Below are positions 1 through 9,166 of a stretch of DNA of 64,000 nt, piece after piece (positions within the stretch are counted from its first letter, which is position 1; each line of letters opens with the position of its first letter). This DNA is from Alphaproteobacteria bacterium. Lineage in GTDB: Bacteria > Pseudomonadota > Alphaproteobacteria > Acetobacterales > Acetobacteraceae. Under the pieces are notes generated by a model. That model was not told the DNA's origin, did no database searches, and saw only the letters and a program-made list of their open reading frames with translations. The stretch covers positions 1 through 64,000 of the forward strand of contig JAFKFI010000047.1 in the NCBI GenBank assembly GCA_017307285.1. Direction: 5' to 3'. The translations under genes and the position numbers were made by a program.

Positions 1-685
1 GCCCCCTGCGGCTGAACCGGCCGCCACCCCGCCGCCCGAGCCGCCGGCGGGCGCGGCGGAGCAGGCCCTGCCCGAGCCGGCAGAGCCACCGGCCCCCCTG
101 CCTCCACCGCCGGAACTCGCCAAGCCGGAGACGCCGCCGCGGGAGCCAATCACGCCCGAACCGGCTCCGCCCGAGCCCGCGCCCGCTGAGGAAGCGGCGC
201 CCGTCGAGCCGATCCCGCCGATTCCCCCAATGCCGCCGGAGCCCCCAAGGAAGCCACGCCCAACCGCTCGGCCGACGCCTCCACGGTCGTTCACCGCTGG
301 GAGCGAGCACTCGCCCGCAGCGCATCCCGCGCCTCCGTCGAGCGCACCAAGCCAGGCGCCGGCCAGCTCGACGGCGCCGGCATCCGTCGCCGCTCTGTCG
401 CTGATCCCGCCGCGCCCGGTCGCTGGCATGGCGAGCAACCGGCCCCCGCGCTATCCCGAGAGCGCGCGCCGTCGGGGCGATCAGGGCCGGGTGATCGTGC
501 GGGTGAGCGTTTCGGCCGAGGGTGAGCCGCTGACCCTGAGCATCGCCCATAGCAGCGGCTCCACGGCGCTGGACGAAGCGGCCTTGTCCGCCGTCCGGCA
601 GTGGCGTTTCGTGCCCGCCAGCCAGGCCGGCCACCCGGTTGCCGCGCAGGCGGAGGTGCCGATCGTGTTCCGGCTGGAGAATTGA
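1..685 (+). CDS. tonB: TonB energy transducer, C-terminal part (5' end outside window)
   Basis: The reading frame is open from base 2 to the TGA at 683-685, so the start lies upstream of the window. The first 130 or so residues are a Pro/Glu/Ala-rich spacer typical of the periplasm-spanning part of TonB. The last 80 residues form a TonB_C domain (RPPRYPESARRRG, then GRVIVRVSV, then LDEAALSAVRQWRF), which contacts the TonB box of outer-membrane receptors. The membrane anchor is not visible. TonB with ExbB/ExbD passes proton-motive force to receptors such as the one encoded at 2749-5082. It converges on the response regulator, 8 bases apart. The family call is firm; which receptor it serves is inferred. 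Confidence 0.88.
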   Translation, partial: PPAAEPAATPPPEPPAGAAEQALPEPAEPPAPLPPPPELAKPETPPREPITPEPAPPEPAPAEEAAPVEPIPPIPPMPPEPPRKPRPTARPTPPRSFTAGSEHSPAAHPAPPSSAPSQAPASSTAPASVAALSLIPPRPVAGMASNRPPRYPESARRRGDQGRVIVRVSVSAEGEPLTLSIAHSSGSTALDEAALSAVRQWRFVPASQAGHPVAAQAEVPIVFRLEN

Positions 686-693
686 ATCGGACT

Positions 694-1308
694 TCAGCGT
701 TGCGCCAGTTCCACCGCCCGGCGGATGAGTGCGGCGTTCGACGGGAGATCGAGCTTGGTGCGCAATTGCGCGACGACGCTCGCCGCCGTTCGATAGCTGA
801 TCCCCAGCCCTTCGGCGATGCGCGCGATGCTGCAGCCTTCCGCGAGCATCGCAAGCACGTCCCGCTCCCGCGCGGACAGCAGCGATTCCGGCTCGCGGCG
901 AAGGCTCGACAGCGCGACCTGTCGGGCGGCGACGACACTCAGATAGGATTGCCCCGCCGCCACCTGGCAAATGGCTTCCAGCAATGCCTCGGGATCGTCG
1001 GACTTGGTGACGTAGCCTCGCGCGCCTGCATCCATCGCGCGAGCGACCAGGCTCGGGTTTTCGTACATGCTGAATACGATCACCCGGCGCGTCGGGTCCG
1101 CCGCCCGCAATCGGCGCAGCACGTCGAGGCCGCCGTCATCGGGAAGGTTGAGATCGAGCACCACGACGTCCGGGTTCTCCTTCGCGCACAGCCGTTCGCC
1201 CTCGGCCCCCGTGCTTGCATCCGAAACCGCGACATCCGGTCGATTCCGCAACAAGAGGCGGCAGGCGTCGCGGACGATGGGATGGTCCTCGATCAGCAGA
1301 ACGCGCAT
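694..1308 (-). CDS. NarL/UhpA-type response regulator
   Basis: 204 residues. An N-terminal receiver (LLIEDHP acidic pocket, phospho-acceptor Asp52 in VVLDLNLP, conserved Lys in YVTKSDD) is followed by a LuxR/GerE helix-turn-helix of about 60 residues (LSARERDVLAMLAEG). The ATG at 1308 lies inside the end of the histidine kinase gene (16-base overlap), so the pair is translationally coupled. The reading frame stays open far upstream through the kinase gene, but that part is a shadow; the receiver begins exactly at this ATG. It probably controls transcription after phosphorylation by the adjoining kinase; the target is not shown, with the divergent receptor the nearest candidate. Confidence 0.9.
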   Translation of the reverse strand: MRVLLIEDHPIVRDACRLLLRNRPDVAVSDASTGAEGERLCAKENPDVVVLDLNLPDDGGLDVLRRLRAADPTRRVIVFSMYENPSLVARAMDAGARGYVTKSDDPEALLEAICQVAAGQSYLSVVAARQVALSSLRREPESLLSARERDVLAMLAEGCSIARIAEGLGISYRTAASVVAQLRTKLDLPSNAALIRRAVELAQR

Positions 1309-2678
1309 GTCGCCGCTTCCGGCACCGGCAGCCGCGCGTCGATCAGCGTGCCGCCCTGCGGGGCGCTCCGGGCGCTGAATGTGCCGCCCGCCTGGCGCAC
1401 GCGCTCGGCCATGCCGAGCAGGCCGTAGCCGCGCCGCCCCGCCTCCGGGCCGGCCGGCTCCGGCAGGCCTCGCCCGTCGTCGCGCACCGATATCTCGAGC
1501 GTGCCGTGGCGCTCGGCGAGCCTGACCTCGACACGGTGCGCCTCGGAATGGCGGGCCGCGTTGGTCAAAGCCTCCTGCACGACGCGGAACACCGCGAGCG
1601 CAGTATCCGGATCTGGTTCCGCCAGCGTGCCCGGAACGGTCAGAACCCAGTCGATATCCGGCAACCTCGCCCGCCAGGAGGCGATCAATGCGCGCAGCGC
1701 CTCGGCCAGCCCCATCTCCTCGAGCACCAGCGGGCGCATTCGCTCCAGCATCCGGCCGTTGATCCGCTGCAGCTCCTGCGTGTGACCAGCCAGCGAGAGA
1801 GCGCGCGCCGGGATATCGGACAGGCTGCCTTCCGCCGACCACCGCAGGATGCAGGCGGCGTCCGCGCGCATTCCGAACAGCAACGGCCCGATCTCGTCGT
1901 GCAGTTCGCGCGCGAGCTCCCGACGCTCGGCTTCCTGCGCCGACATCAATCGCTCGATGAGATGCCGGTTGTCCGCGCTCGCTTGTGCGAGTGCCGCCGC
2001 AAGCCTGTTGAATTGCTCGCAGATGCGCTGCAGTTCGGCAACCGGGATGGGCGGGATGGACACCGCCTCCCCGTGCTCCAACCGGTCGAAGGCGGTCCCC
2101 AGCAGGTGCAACGGGCGGAGCCCGCGCGCCACGGCAACACGAATGAGCGCGACGGTCGCGAGCCAGACGGCAAGCAGCAGCGCGACCAAGGTGAACAATT
2201 CGGCGCGGATCTCGCCGATCTCGTCGGATGGGTTGGACCGCATCGTGATGACCCCGAGGGTCCGCCCGCCAACCGCGACGGGGAAGGATTGCGTTCGCGG
2301 GGTCGGCGCCAGCAGGCGGGCGAGCAAGCCGGGCGGCCGCTCGCCCATGTCATCGCTTGTCGCGAAGGTGACATGGCGTACGTGCGGCAGGTCCGCGAGC
2401 AGCGCCGCGTAGGCCCGATCCGGATCGGGAGATTGCCGCACGTCGTCGAGCGCGTCCGATAGCAGTTGTGCGCCGAGCCGCATTCCGGACTGCACTTCGG
2501 CCTGCACCCGCCCGCTCGCGCCGGCCACGACCACGGCGACGGCCGCGAGCAGCCCGGCCAGCAGGATCGCGCTCGGGATCATGATCAGCCGGGCACGCAA
2601 CGACGTCAAAGCGGCCCGCCGGGATTTCTGCAAAAAGTGCATGTTCGAGTGCAAACAGTCGCGTTGACCGGCACTCAT
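1293..2678 (-). CDS. Sensor histidine kinase, HisKA_3 type
   Basis: 461 residues. Two membrane segments (about 32-54 and 160-182) bracket a periplasmic domain of roughly 110 residues and are followed by a HAMP-like linker. The dimerisation and phospho-acceptor box is ELARELHDEIGPLLFG, the HisKA_3 pattern of NarX/UhpB kinases. The HATPase_c domain follows (N box QEALTNAARHS, G1 DDGRGLP, G2 GYGLLGM). The ATG at 2678 has GAGGA 7 bases upstream; a second Met at residue 13 is less well placed. It phosphorylates the regulator at 694-1308. The ligand is unknown. It is divergent from the TonB-dependent receptor gene over 70 bases. Confidence 0.9.
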   Translation of the reverse strand: MSAGQRDCLHSNMHFLQKSRRAALTSLRARLIMIPSAILLAGLLAAVAVVVAGASGRVQAEVQSGMRLGAQLLSDALDDVRQSPDPDRAYAALLADLPHVRHVTFATSDDMGERPPGLLARLLAPTPRTQSFPVAVGGRTLGVITMRSNPSDEIGEIRAELFTLVALLLAVWLATVALIRVAVARGLRPLHLLGTAFDRLEHGEAVSIPPIPVAELQRICEQFNRLAAALAQASADNRHLIERLMSAQEAERRELARELHDEIGPLLFGMRADAACILRWSAEGSLSDIPARALSLAGHTQELQRINGRMLERMRPLVLEEMGLAEALRALIASWRARLPDIDWVLTVPGTLAEPDPDTALAVFRVVQEALTNAARHSEAHRVEVRLAERHGTLEISVRDDGRGLPEPAGPEAGRRGYGLLGMAERVRQAGGTFSARSAPQGGTLIDARLPVPEAATCAFC

Positions 2679-2748
2679 GATCGTTCCTCAATCGCCCGGC
2701 GTGCAATAGCCGCGCGGGCAACGCGCGGCGCCGATCCGGGAGGAACAC

Positions 2749-5082
2749 GTGCCGAACCGCATCCTTCTTGCAGCAGCCATATTGGGCCTGCCCGCGGCCG
2801 CGCTTGCCCAGGACGTTGCCCCCCTGCCCTCGGCTGCCCCGCCGCCAGTTACGGAGTTGCCGCCAGTCAGCGTCATCGGCAGCACCCCGCTCCTCGGTTC
2901 CGGCGTGGATCGCGACAAAGTGCCGGCCCAGACCAATGTCCTCACGGACCGGGACATCACGCGAGACGGCAACGCGAACGTGCTGCGCGCTCTCAACCAG
3001 AACGTTCCCGGCGTGACGCTCGACGCGGCCGCCGGCAATCCATACCAACCCACGCTGTTCTATCACGGCTTCCAGGCCTCGCCGCTGCAAGGCAACGCGC
3101 AAGGGCTCGCCGTCTACCTCAACGGTGTGCGGTTCAATCAGGCATTCGGCGACACGGTGAACTGGGACCTGCTGCCCGACATCGCGATCGACCGGCTCAA
3201 TCTCGTCGGGTCCAATCCGGTGTTCGGCCTCAACGCGCTGGGCGGCGCGCTGTCGGTGCAGCTCAAAAACGGCTTCACCTATCAGGGCGCCGAGCTGACC
3301 GCGCTGGGCGGCTCGTTCGGCAAGGTGCAGGGCGAGTTCCAGTTCGGCAAGCAGATCGGCGATGTCGCCACCTACATCGCTGGCAGCGCGCTGCACGAGG
3401 GCGGCTGGCGCGATATGCAATCCTCCGACATCTACAATATTTACGGCGATGTCGGCTGGCGCGGCGAGAAGGCCGAGCTGCATCTGAACATCGTGGGCGC
3501 CGATACGAACCTCAACGGACCGGGCACCTCGCCCGTGCAGTTGCTGGCGGCGGACCCGCGCGCGCAGTTCACCGCGCCCAATCTGATCGCCAACAAATAC
3601 AGCCTGATCAGCCTCAACGGCTCGTACGACATCAACGACAAGACGTCCGTGCAGGCGCTGGCGTACTACGATTATTTCCAGCAGCGCGTCGTCAACGGCA
3701 ACGTCACCGACGTAGCGGTGTGCGACGACGATCCGGGATTCCTCTGCGTGTCGGATGACGTGTTCGCCACCGACCGTGCCAGCAATCCCATTCCGAATTT
3801 TCTCAATGGCGGCCCCTACTCCGCCCTCGACCAGCAGACGACCAATACCAACGGCTACGGCGCCTCGACACAGATCACCTATCGCGGCGCGGTTTTCGGC
3901 CTGCCCAATCAGCTGGTCGCCGGATTGAGCTTCGACGGCGCCAGCACGATGTTCAGTGCGAACTCCACGGTCGGCGGCCTCTCGCCGCTGGATCGGTTGT
4001 TCGTTGGACCCGGCGTCGTCATCGACCAGGCGGACGGCTCCATCGCGCCGGTGCGCGTGGGAATCAGCAATGCGTATTACGGCGCGTTCTTCACCGACAC
4101 GCTGGACATCACCTCCAAGCTCTCGGCGACGGTCGCCGGCCGCTTCAACGCGGCCGAGATCGACATGACCGACCAGAACGGCACCGCGCTGACCGGCAAT
4201 CACTCCTACAGCCGCTTCAATCCCTCGGGAGGCCTCAGCTACAAGGTGCTGCCGGGTTTGAGCGTCTATGCCAGCTACGCCGAGGCGAACCGCGCACCGA
4301 CGCCGGCGGAGCTCTCCTGCGCCAGTGCCGCGAGCCCGTGCAGCCTGGCGAATTTCTTCGTCGGCGACCCGGACCTCAAGCAGGTCGTCGCCCATACGAT
4401 CGAGGCCGGTGTGCGCGGCCATTTCCGCCCGTGGACCGACGCGAACCTGTCGTGGAACGTCGCGTATTTCCACACCGACCTCGACGACGACATCCTGTTC
4501 GTCAACAGCCCCGTCGCGGGGCGTGGGTTCTTTCAGAATGTCGGTTCGACGCGGCGCCAGGGGGTCGATGTCGCCGCCCGGCTGACCACCGAGCGTCTGC
4601 TCGCCTACGCCAGCTACTCGTATATCGATGCGACGTTCCAGAGCGGATTTCTTGCATCGAGCGAGGACAATCCCGGCGCGGACGCCAGCGGCAACATCCA
4701 GGTGCGGCCGGGCGACCGACTGCCGGGCGTCCCGCAGCACCTGGTGAAGCTCGGGGTGAGCTACAAAGTGACGGACCAGTGGACGGTCGGCGCGACCGGG
4801 GTGGGGGCGACCGGGCAATATCTCTTCGGGGACGAGGCCAATCTGCAACCCAAGACGCCGGGCTATTTCATCGTCAATCTGAACACGAGCTATCAGCTGA
4901 CACCGAACATCCAGCTATTCGGGCTGGTCGAGAACGTGCTCAACTCGAAATACTACACTTTCGGCACGTTCTCCCCGACCTCCTCGGTGTTTCTTGCCCA
5001 GGCGCCAGGTGCCACCAACCCGCGAAGCTACAGTCCGGCCGCGCCGGTGGCCGGCTATGGCGGGTTGCGTGTGACGTTCTGA
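2749..5082 (+). CDS. TonB-dependent outer-membrane receptor
   Basis: 777 residues, normal for the family. GTG start at 2749 with GGGAGG 5 bases before it. A Sec signal peptide (MPNRILLAAAILGLPAAALA) is followed by a short TonB-box-like stretch (LPPVSVIG), a plug domain (about residues 55-160, including VLRALNQNVPGVTLD and GLNALGGALSVQLKNG) and a 22-strand-type barrel ending in GYGGLRVTF with a terminal aromatic residue. It should import a scarce ligand such as an iron chelate, cobalamin or a sugar; the sequence does not say which. The divergent two-component pair and the TonB gene suggest a regulated uptake unit. Confidence 0.92.
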   Translation: MPNRILLAAAILGLPAAALAQDVAPLPSAAPPPVTELPPVSVIGSTPLLGSGVDRDKVPAQTNVLTDRDITRDGNANVLRALNQNVPGVTLDAAAGNPYQPTLFYHGFQASPLQGNAQGLAVYLNGVRFNQAFGDTVNWDLLPDIAIDRLNLVGSNPVFGLNALGGALSVQLKNGFTYQGAELTALGGSFGKVQGEFQFGKQIGDVATYIAGSALHEGGWRDMQSSDIYNIYGDVGWRGEKAELHLNIVGADTNLNGPGTSPVQLLAADPRAQFTAPNLIANKYSLISLNGSYDINDKTSVQALAYYDYFQQRVVNGNVTDVAVCDDDPGFLCVSDDVFATDRASNPIPNFLNGGPYSALDQQTTNTNGYGASTQITYRGAVFGLPNQLVAGLSFDGASTMFSANSTVGGLSPLDRLFVGPGVVIDQADGSIAPVRVGISNAYYGAFFTDTLDITSKLSATVAGRFNAAEIDMTDQNGTALTGNHSYSRFNPSGGLSYKVLPGLSVYASYAEANRAPTPAELSCASAASPCSLANFFVGDPDLKQVVAHTIEAGVRGHFRPWTDANLSWNVAYFHTDLDDDILFVNSPVAGRGFFQNVGSTRRQGVDVAARLTTERLLAYASYSYIDATFQSGFLASSEDNPGADASGNIQVRPGDRLPGVPQHLVKLGVSYKVTDQWTVGATGVGATGQYLFGDEANLQPKTPGYFIVNLNTSYQLTPNIQLFGLVENVLNSKYYTFGTFSPTSSVFLAQAPGATNPRSYSPAAPVAGYGGLRVTF

Positions 5083-5100
5083 GGCGATCCGCGCGCGCCG

Positions 5101-5547
5101 TTACACCGGGCCGCGATCGACGCCAGGATTTTGACCTCCGGCGGCCATGCCGAGCCTGCCGAGATAGTGCGCCCAACCCCTGTCGTGACCGGCGCACTGG
5201 GCGGGGGTGGGCAGGCCGCTATGGGTCATGCGCAGCAAGGTGCCGCCGTCGCGGTCGATCAGGTCGATCTCGACGAGGCTCGATGCCGGGGGCACCTCCT
5301 CGTCCCCTTCCCAGCCGAAGCTGTAGGCAAGCCGATGGACTGGCACGACTTCGCGGAATGCCCCGCGCGCCACGCGGCGGCTCGGGCTTACGCCCTTGAC
5401 GAGATAGAGGCCGCCTGGATTCACCTCGGTCGTCGCCTCGGCGCCCATCCAGCTCAGGATCTTTTCCGGATCGGTCAGGAAGGCGAAGACGGTGGCCGGT
5501 GGAGCGGCAATCTGGGTCTCGCGCCGGACCACGAGCGCTTCGGACAT
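5101..5547 (-). CDS. SRPBCC (AHSA1-like) family protein
   Basis: 148 residues. A START/SRPBCC hot-dog-like fold is suggested by RRETQIAAPPATVFAFLTDPEK at the N-terminus, WMGAEATTEVNPGG in the middle and the C-terminal helix region GWAHYLGRLGMAAGG. Members bind hydrophobic ligands in a deep cavity, and some act as Hsp90 co-chaperone-like or toxin-resistance proteins; no specific role can be assigned here. The ATG at 5547 has GGAG well placed upstream. It is convergent with the receptor gene (18-base gap) and divergent from the cyclase gene. Confidence 0.8.
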   Translation of the reverse strand: MSEALVVRRETQIAAPPATVFAFLTDPEKILSWMGAEATTEVNPGGLYLVKGVSPSRRVARGAFREVVPVHRLAYSFGWEGDEEVPPASSLVEIDLIDRDGGTLLRMTHSGLPTPAQCAGHDRGWAHYLGRLGMAAGGQNPGVDRGPV

Positions 5548-5612
5548 CGGCGTCTCCTCGATTGCGGCAAAATAGGTGACAGCACCTGAGCAAAGTCCCG
5601 CGGGGTTGGCAA

Positions 5613-6743
5613 ATGACTGTGGAGCCGCGTCAAGCCGAGGATCGATCGGTGGAGCTGTCCTCGACGCTGTCCTGGCTGGTCGACGCGGCCTGCGAGACCG
5701 AGGGCGCCGACCGCTTCTTGGCGGAACTCGGCACGCGCCTCATGGAGGACGGCGTGCCGCTCGCCGGGGGCGCCCTGGCGCTGGCGGTGCCGCATCCGCT
5801 CATCGCTCGCCGCACCTGGCTGTGGCGGGCGGAGAATGGGGAGGTGATGGAGGCCTTGGGGTTCGTGCCGGGAGGGCTCGGCGGGATAGGGCCAGCAAGC
5901 CCGACTGGCGATGCCGGCCGGCGCTGGCTCATGAACCTCGCGGCTGGAGCGGTGCATGAGGATGTGGTCGGCGCGCAGCCGGGAGGACCCGCGCTGAGCT
6001 GGATCGGCCCGCGTCCGTTCACCCCTGACGACACCGCTCGGATGCGTCAGGCGGCGCGGTTTGCCGCGGCGCCGTTGGCCGCGCTGACCGCTCGTGCCAC
6101 GCTGAAAACGGCCCTCGAGGCCTATCTCGGTCGGCGAAGCGCGACCCGGGTGCTGGCAGGTCCCTTGCGGCGCAATATCGGCGAGACCATCCAGGCGGCG
6201 CTGCTGTTTGCCGATCTGCGCGGCTTCACAGCCCTATCCGAGGGCAATCCGCCATCGGCGGTCATCGCTGCCCTCGATGCCTGGTTCGATCGCATCGGCG
6301 GCTCCGTCCACGCGTTCGGCGGAGAAGTGCTGAAATTCATCGGCGACGGCGTGCTGGCCATTTTTCCAGTGGGCGCGGCGTCGCGCCGTGGCGCGTGCGA
6401 GGCCGCGCTGCGTGCCGCCTCCGCCGCACGGGTCGGCATGGCGCATCTCGACGAGGTGCGGCAGCGGCAGGGCCTACCACCTTTGCCCTTCGGCGTTGCG
6501 CTGCATCTCGGCGAAATTCTGTGGGGCAATGTCGGCGCGGCGGACCGGCTCGACTTCACCGCGATCGGCTCCGCCGTCAATCTGGTCAGCCGGTTGGAAG
6601 GGCTTTGCCGCCCGCTTGGCCAGACGGTGCTTGTCTCCGGCGCACTCGCCGCCGAAACCGAAATGGAGCTGATCTCGCTCGGGACCCATGACCTCCGCGG
6701 TATTGCGTCGCCATGTGCCGTCTTTACCGTGCCAGAGAATTGA
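5613..6743 (+). CDS. Adenylate/guanylate cyclase (class III catalytic domain)
   Basis: 376 residues. Residues 1-180 form a sensor region without obvious membrane helices. Residues 190-370 form a class III cyclase homology domain: ALLFADLRGFTALSE carries the first metal Asp, LKFIGDGVLAIFP the second, and DFTAIGSAVNLVSRLE the dimer-interface and transition-state segment. It should make cAMP or cGMP in the cytoplasm. The domain layout, with an N-terminal region of about 180 residues and no HAMP, is common in alphaproteobacterial soluble cyclases. It is a single transcription unit divergent from the SRPBCC gene. Substrate specificity is not decided. Confidence 0.88.
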   Translation: MTVEPRQAEDRSVELSSTLSWLVDAACETEGADRFLAELGTRLMEDGVPLAGGALALAVPHPLIARRTWLWRAENGEVMEALGFVPGGLGGIGPASPTGDAGRRWLMNLAAGAVHEDVVGAQPGGPALSWIGPRPFTPDDTARMRQAARFAAAPLAALTARATLKTALEAYLGRRSATRVLAGPLRRNIGETIQAALLFADLRGFTALSEGNPPSAVIAALDAWFDRIGGSVHAFGGEVLKFIGDGVLAIFPVGAASRRGACEAALRAASAARVGMAHLDEVRQRQGLPPLPFGVALHLGEILWGNVGAADRLDFTAIGSAVNLVSRLEGLCRPLGQTVLVSGALAAETEMELISLGTHDLRGIASPCAVFTVPEN

Positions 6744-6835
6744 GGCGTATGGTGTCACGTCCGACGCCAAGGCATTCCGTACGGCGTTCAAGAACTCATC
6801 TCCGCTGGCAAGCAGCGCGATAGCAGGAGTCCATC

Positions 6836-7321
6836 ATGGCCGACCTCGTCATCATTGCGTACGAGAGCGAAGAGAAGGCGGAAGCCGCGCGACAAAAGCT
6901 GCTGGAACTCCAGAAGGAATATCTGATCGAGCTTGGCGACGCGGCGATTGCCGTGCGTCAGCCCAACGGCCACGTGAAGCTGAACCAGCTGATGAACATG
7001 ACGGCAGCTGGCGCTGCTTCCGGGGGAATGTGGGGTGCGCTCGTCGGGCTCCTATTCCTCAATCCGCTGATCGGGGCGGCGATCGGCGCCGGAGCGGGCG
7101 CCCTCAGCGGGCGCTTCACCGATATCGGCATCGACGACAATTTCATGAAGGAGGCGGCGGGAGCGTTGTCACCCGGCCAGGCCGCGCTGTGCGTGCTGGT
7201 GCGCAAGGTCACGGCCGACAAGGTGCTCCCTGCAATGGCGCCCTTCGGCGGCACCGTGCTGCGCACCAACCTTTCCGCCGAACAGGAAGGCAAGTTGCGG
7301 GAGGCGCTGAAGGCCGCCTAG
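6836..7321 (+). CDS. DUF1269 family membrane-associated protein
   Basis: 161 residues. It begins MADLVIIAYESEEKAEAARQ, the standard DUF1269 opening, and has a hydrophobic glycine-rich hairpin at about 55-90 (AAGAASGGMWGALVGLLFLNPLIGAAIGAG), likely membrane inserted. The ATG has AGGAG 7 bases before it. The family function is unknown; it is often stress associated. Not clearly co-transcribed with its neighbours (92 bases from the cyclase, 78 to mazG). Confidence 0.85.
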   Translation: MADLVIIAYESEEKAEAARQKLLELQKEYLIELGDAAIAVRQPNGHVKLNQLMNMTAAGAASGGMWGALVGLLFLNPLIGAAIGAGAGALSGRFTDIGIDDNFMKEAAGALSPGQAALCVLVRKVTADKVLPAMAPFGGTVLRTNLSAEQEGKLREALKAA

Positions 7322-7399
7322 TCCCTGGGGATCGTCGGCGGATTGCCCCTCTTCGGCCTGGGGGCTAAGCGGTGATGCCGCCATCGCTGAAAGTCCGCC

Positions 7400-8218
7400 A
7401 TGCCTCCCACCGCCGAAGCTGAACTTCGCCGCCTGCTCGACATCATGGCCGCCCTGCGCGATCCGGCCGGCGGCTGCCCGTGGGACCGGGAACAGAGCTT
7501 CGCGACTATCGCGCCGTACACCATCGAGGAGGCGTACGAGGTGGCCGACGCGATCGCGCGGGGCGATCTCGCCGCCCTGCCCGACGAGCTTGGCGATCTG
7601 CTGTTCCAGGTGGTCTATCACGCGCGGATGGCCGAGGAGGCCGGGCAGTTCGGTTTCGCGGAGGTCGCCAAGTCGATTGCCGACAAGATGGTGCGCCGGC
7701 ACCCGCACGTGTTCGGCGACGCGGCGGCGCGCGATGCCGGGGCGCAGGCTGGCGCGTGGGAGGCGCAAAAGACGGCGGAACGCGTGGCGCGTGCCGAGAC
7801 CGGCACTCTGGCCGGCATTCCCGCCGCCCTGCCCGCCCTCACCCGCGCTCTGAAGCTCACGGCGCGCGCCGCACGGGTCGGCTTCGATTGGCCGGACGCC
7901 GAGGCGGTGCTGGACAAGCTCGACGAGGAGGTCGCGGAATTGCGGGCCGAGTTGCCAAGCGGCGCGGCACCCGCCGATCCCGAGCGGCTGGCCGACGAGA
8001 TGGGCGACATGCTGTTCGTGCTGGCCAATCTCGCGCGCAAGCTGAAGCTCGATCCCGAGACTTGCCTGCGTCAGGCCAACGAGAAATTCGCGCGGCGGTT
8101 CAGTGCCGTGGAGCAACGGCTCGCCGATGCGGGCAAGGCGCCGGCCGACGCCACGCTCGACGAGATGGAGGCCGAGTGGCAGGCGGTGAAGGCGGCGGAA
8201 CGGCTCAGCAGATCCTGA
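7400..8218 (+). CDS. mazG: Nucleoside triphosphate pyrophosphohydrolase MazG
   Basis: 272 residues, the usual length for tandem-domain MazG. The first domain has GGCPWDREQSF, EEAYEVADAI and ELGDLLFQVVYHARM; the second has LDKLDEEVAELRAEL and DEMGDMLFVLANLARKLKLDPE. The paired EExxE and ExxD motifs bind Mg2+ and hydrolyse (d)NTPs to the monophosphate and pyrophosphate, cleaning the nucleotide pool. In many alphaproteobacteria mazG sits near hfq-hflX, as here, but on the opposite strand. Its 3' end overlaps the convergent epimerase gene by 14 bases. Confidence 0.95.
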   Translation: MPPTAEAELRRLLDIMAALRDPAGGCPWDREQSFATIAPYTIEEAYEVADAIARGDLAALPDELGDLLFQVVYHARMAEEAGQFGFAEVAKSIADKMVRRHPHVFGDAAARDAGAQAGAWEAQKTAERVARAETGTLAGIPAALPALTRALKLTARAARVGFDWPDAEAVLDKLDEEVAELRAELPSGAAPADPERLADEMGDMLFVLANLARKLKLDPETCLRQANEKFARRFSAVEQRLADAGKAPADATLDEMEAEWQAVKAAERLSRS

Positions 8219-9071
8219 TGCGGTAGAGCAGCGTGCGCTTCTCGCCGGGCGGAATGAGCATGAGGCCGGGCTTGTCGGCGAACTCGCCGTCGAAATCCTC
8301 CGGGCTCGCCGTGCCGTGCCAGGGCTCGATGCACAGGAAATCGCCACCCTGGCGGGACCAGATGCCGAGCTGGGGGAAGCCCTCCCAGCTCAGTTCGATC
8401 GTCGGGGTGCCGGGGGCGCCATAGCGGACCGACCGGCTCACCGGCTGGTCGAGGATCACCGCGTCGGCAGCGAACAGCGCAGGGTCGAGGTGCAGTGTAT
8501 GCCCTTGGATCGGCGTCGGGCGCGGCGTCGGCGTGAGCAGCCCGTCCTTGAGACGGCGGATCGGCTCGGGCTCGGCTGCCTCGAATTCGAGCAGATGCGC
8601 TTGCTTTTCCACGTCATCGGCGAGCGGCCAGCGGAAGGCAGGATGCGCGCCGGCCGAGGCGGGCAGCGTCTCGCGGCCGGGATTGCCGATCGTGTAGGTG
8701 ATCTCCAGCGCGTCGTCGGACAGCGCGTAAGTGATCTCGAAGCGGAAGGCGAACGGATAATGGGTGCGCGTCTCCGGGTCATCGTGCAGCGCAAGCCGGC
8801 AGGTGGTCGTACTGCGCTGCAGCCAGGCGAAGCGCCGATCGCGCGCGAAACCGTGCTGCGTCATGCGATACGCATGGCCGCGATGGCGCAGTGTGTCGCC
8901 CTTCAGTCGGCCGACGATCGGGAACAACACGGGCGAATGGCGCGGCCAGATCGGCTCGGCCCCCCACAGCAGTTCCTCGTCCTCGGCGTCCCGCAACGAG
9001 CACAGCTCGGCGCCCTCGGCCTTGATCGTGGCGCTCAGGTAGCCGTTCTCCAGGACGTGCCTGTCCTTCAT
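8205..9071 (-). CDS. Aldose 1-epimerase family protein (LacX-like)
   Basis: 288 residues from the ATG at 9071, which has GGAGGGG 6 bases upstream; an earlier in-frame ATG at 9101 lacks such a site. The beta-sandwich mutarotase pattern is visible: ENGYLSATIKAEGAELCSL, WPRHSPVLFPIVGRLKGD, TQHGFARDR, and GAHPAFRWPL with a candidate catalytic His. The late C(I/L)EPWHGTASPEDFDG segment is typical of the LacX/YeaD-like branch. It probably interconverts sugar anomers; the substrate is unknown. Confidence 0.85.
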   Translation of the reverse strand: MKDRHVLENGYLSATIKAEGAELCSLRDAEDEELLWGAEPIWPRHSPVLFPIVGRLKGDTLRHRGHAYRMTQHGFARDRRFAWLQRSTTTCRLALHDDPETRTHYPFAFRFEITYALSDDALEITYTIGNPGRETLPASAGAHPAFRWPLADDVEKQAHLLEFEAAEPEPIRRLKDGLLTPTPRPTPIQGHTLHLDPALFAADAVILDQPVSRSVRYGAPGTPTIELSWEGFPQLGIWSRQGGDFLCIEPWHGTASPEDFDGEFADKPGLMLIPPGEKRTLLYRIRIC

Positions 9072-9166
9072 CGCGCTCCCCTCCAGGAGCAATGATTCCA
9101 CGCCGGCGGACGGTTGTAGAGAGGGAAACGACGTCCACCACGCGACGCGACCGCGTGCGCTGCGCG

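Noticed and set aside
2350-4848. 832-codon minus-strand open frame over the TonB-dependent receptor
   Set aside because: Shadow of the receptor gene; no domain pattern, and no ribosome-binding site considered convincing.
7400-8218. Toxin-antitoxin reading of mazG
   Set aside because: MazG here has both pyrophosphohydrolase domains and no mazEF genes next to it; it is a nucleotide-pool enzyme.
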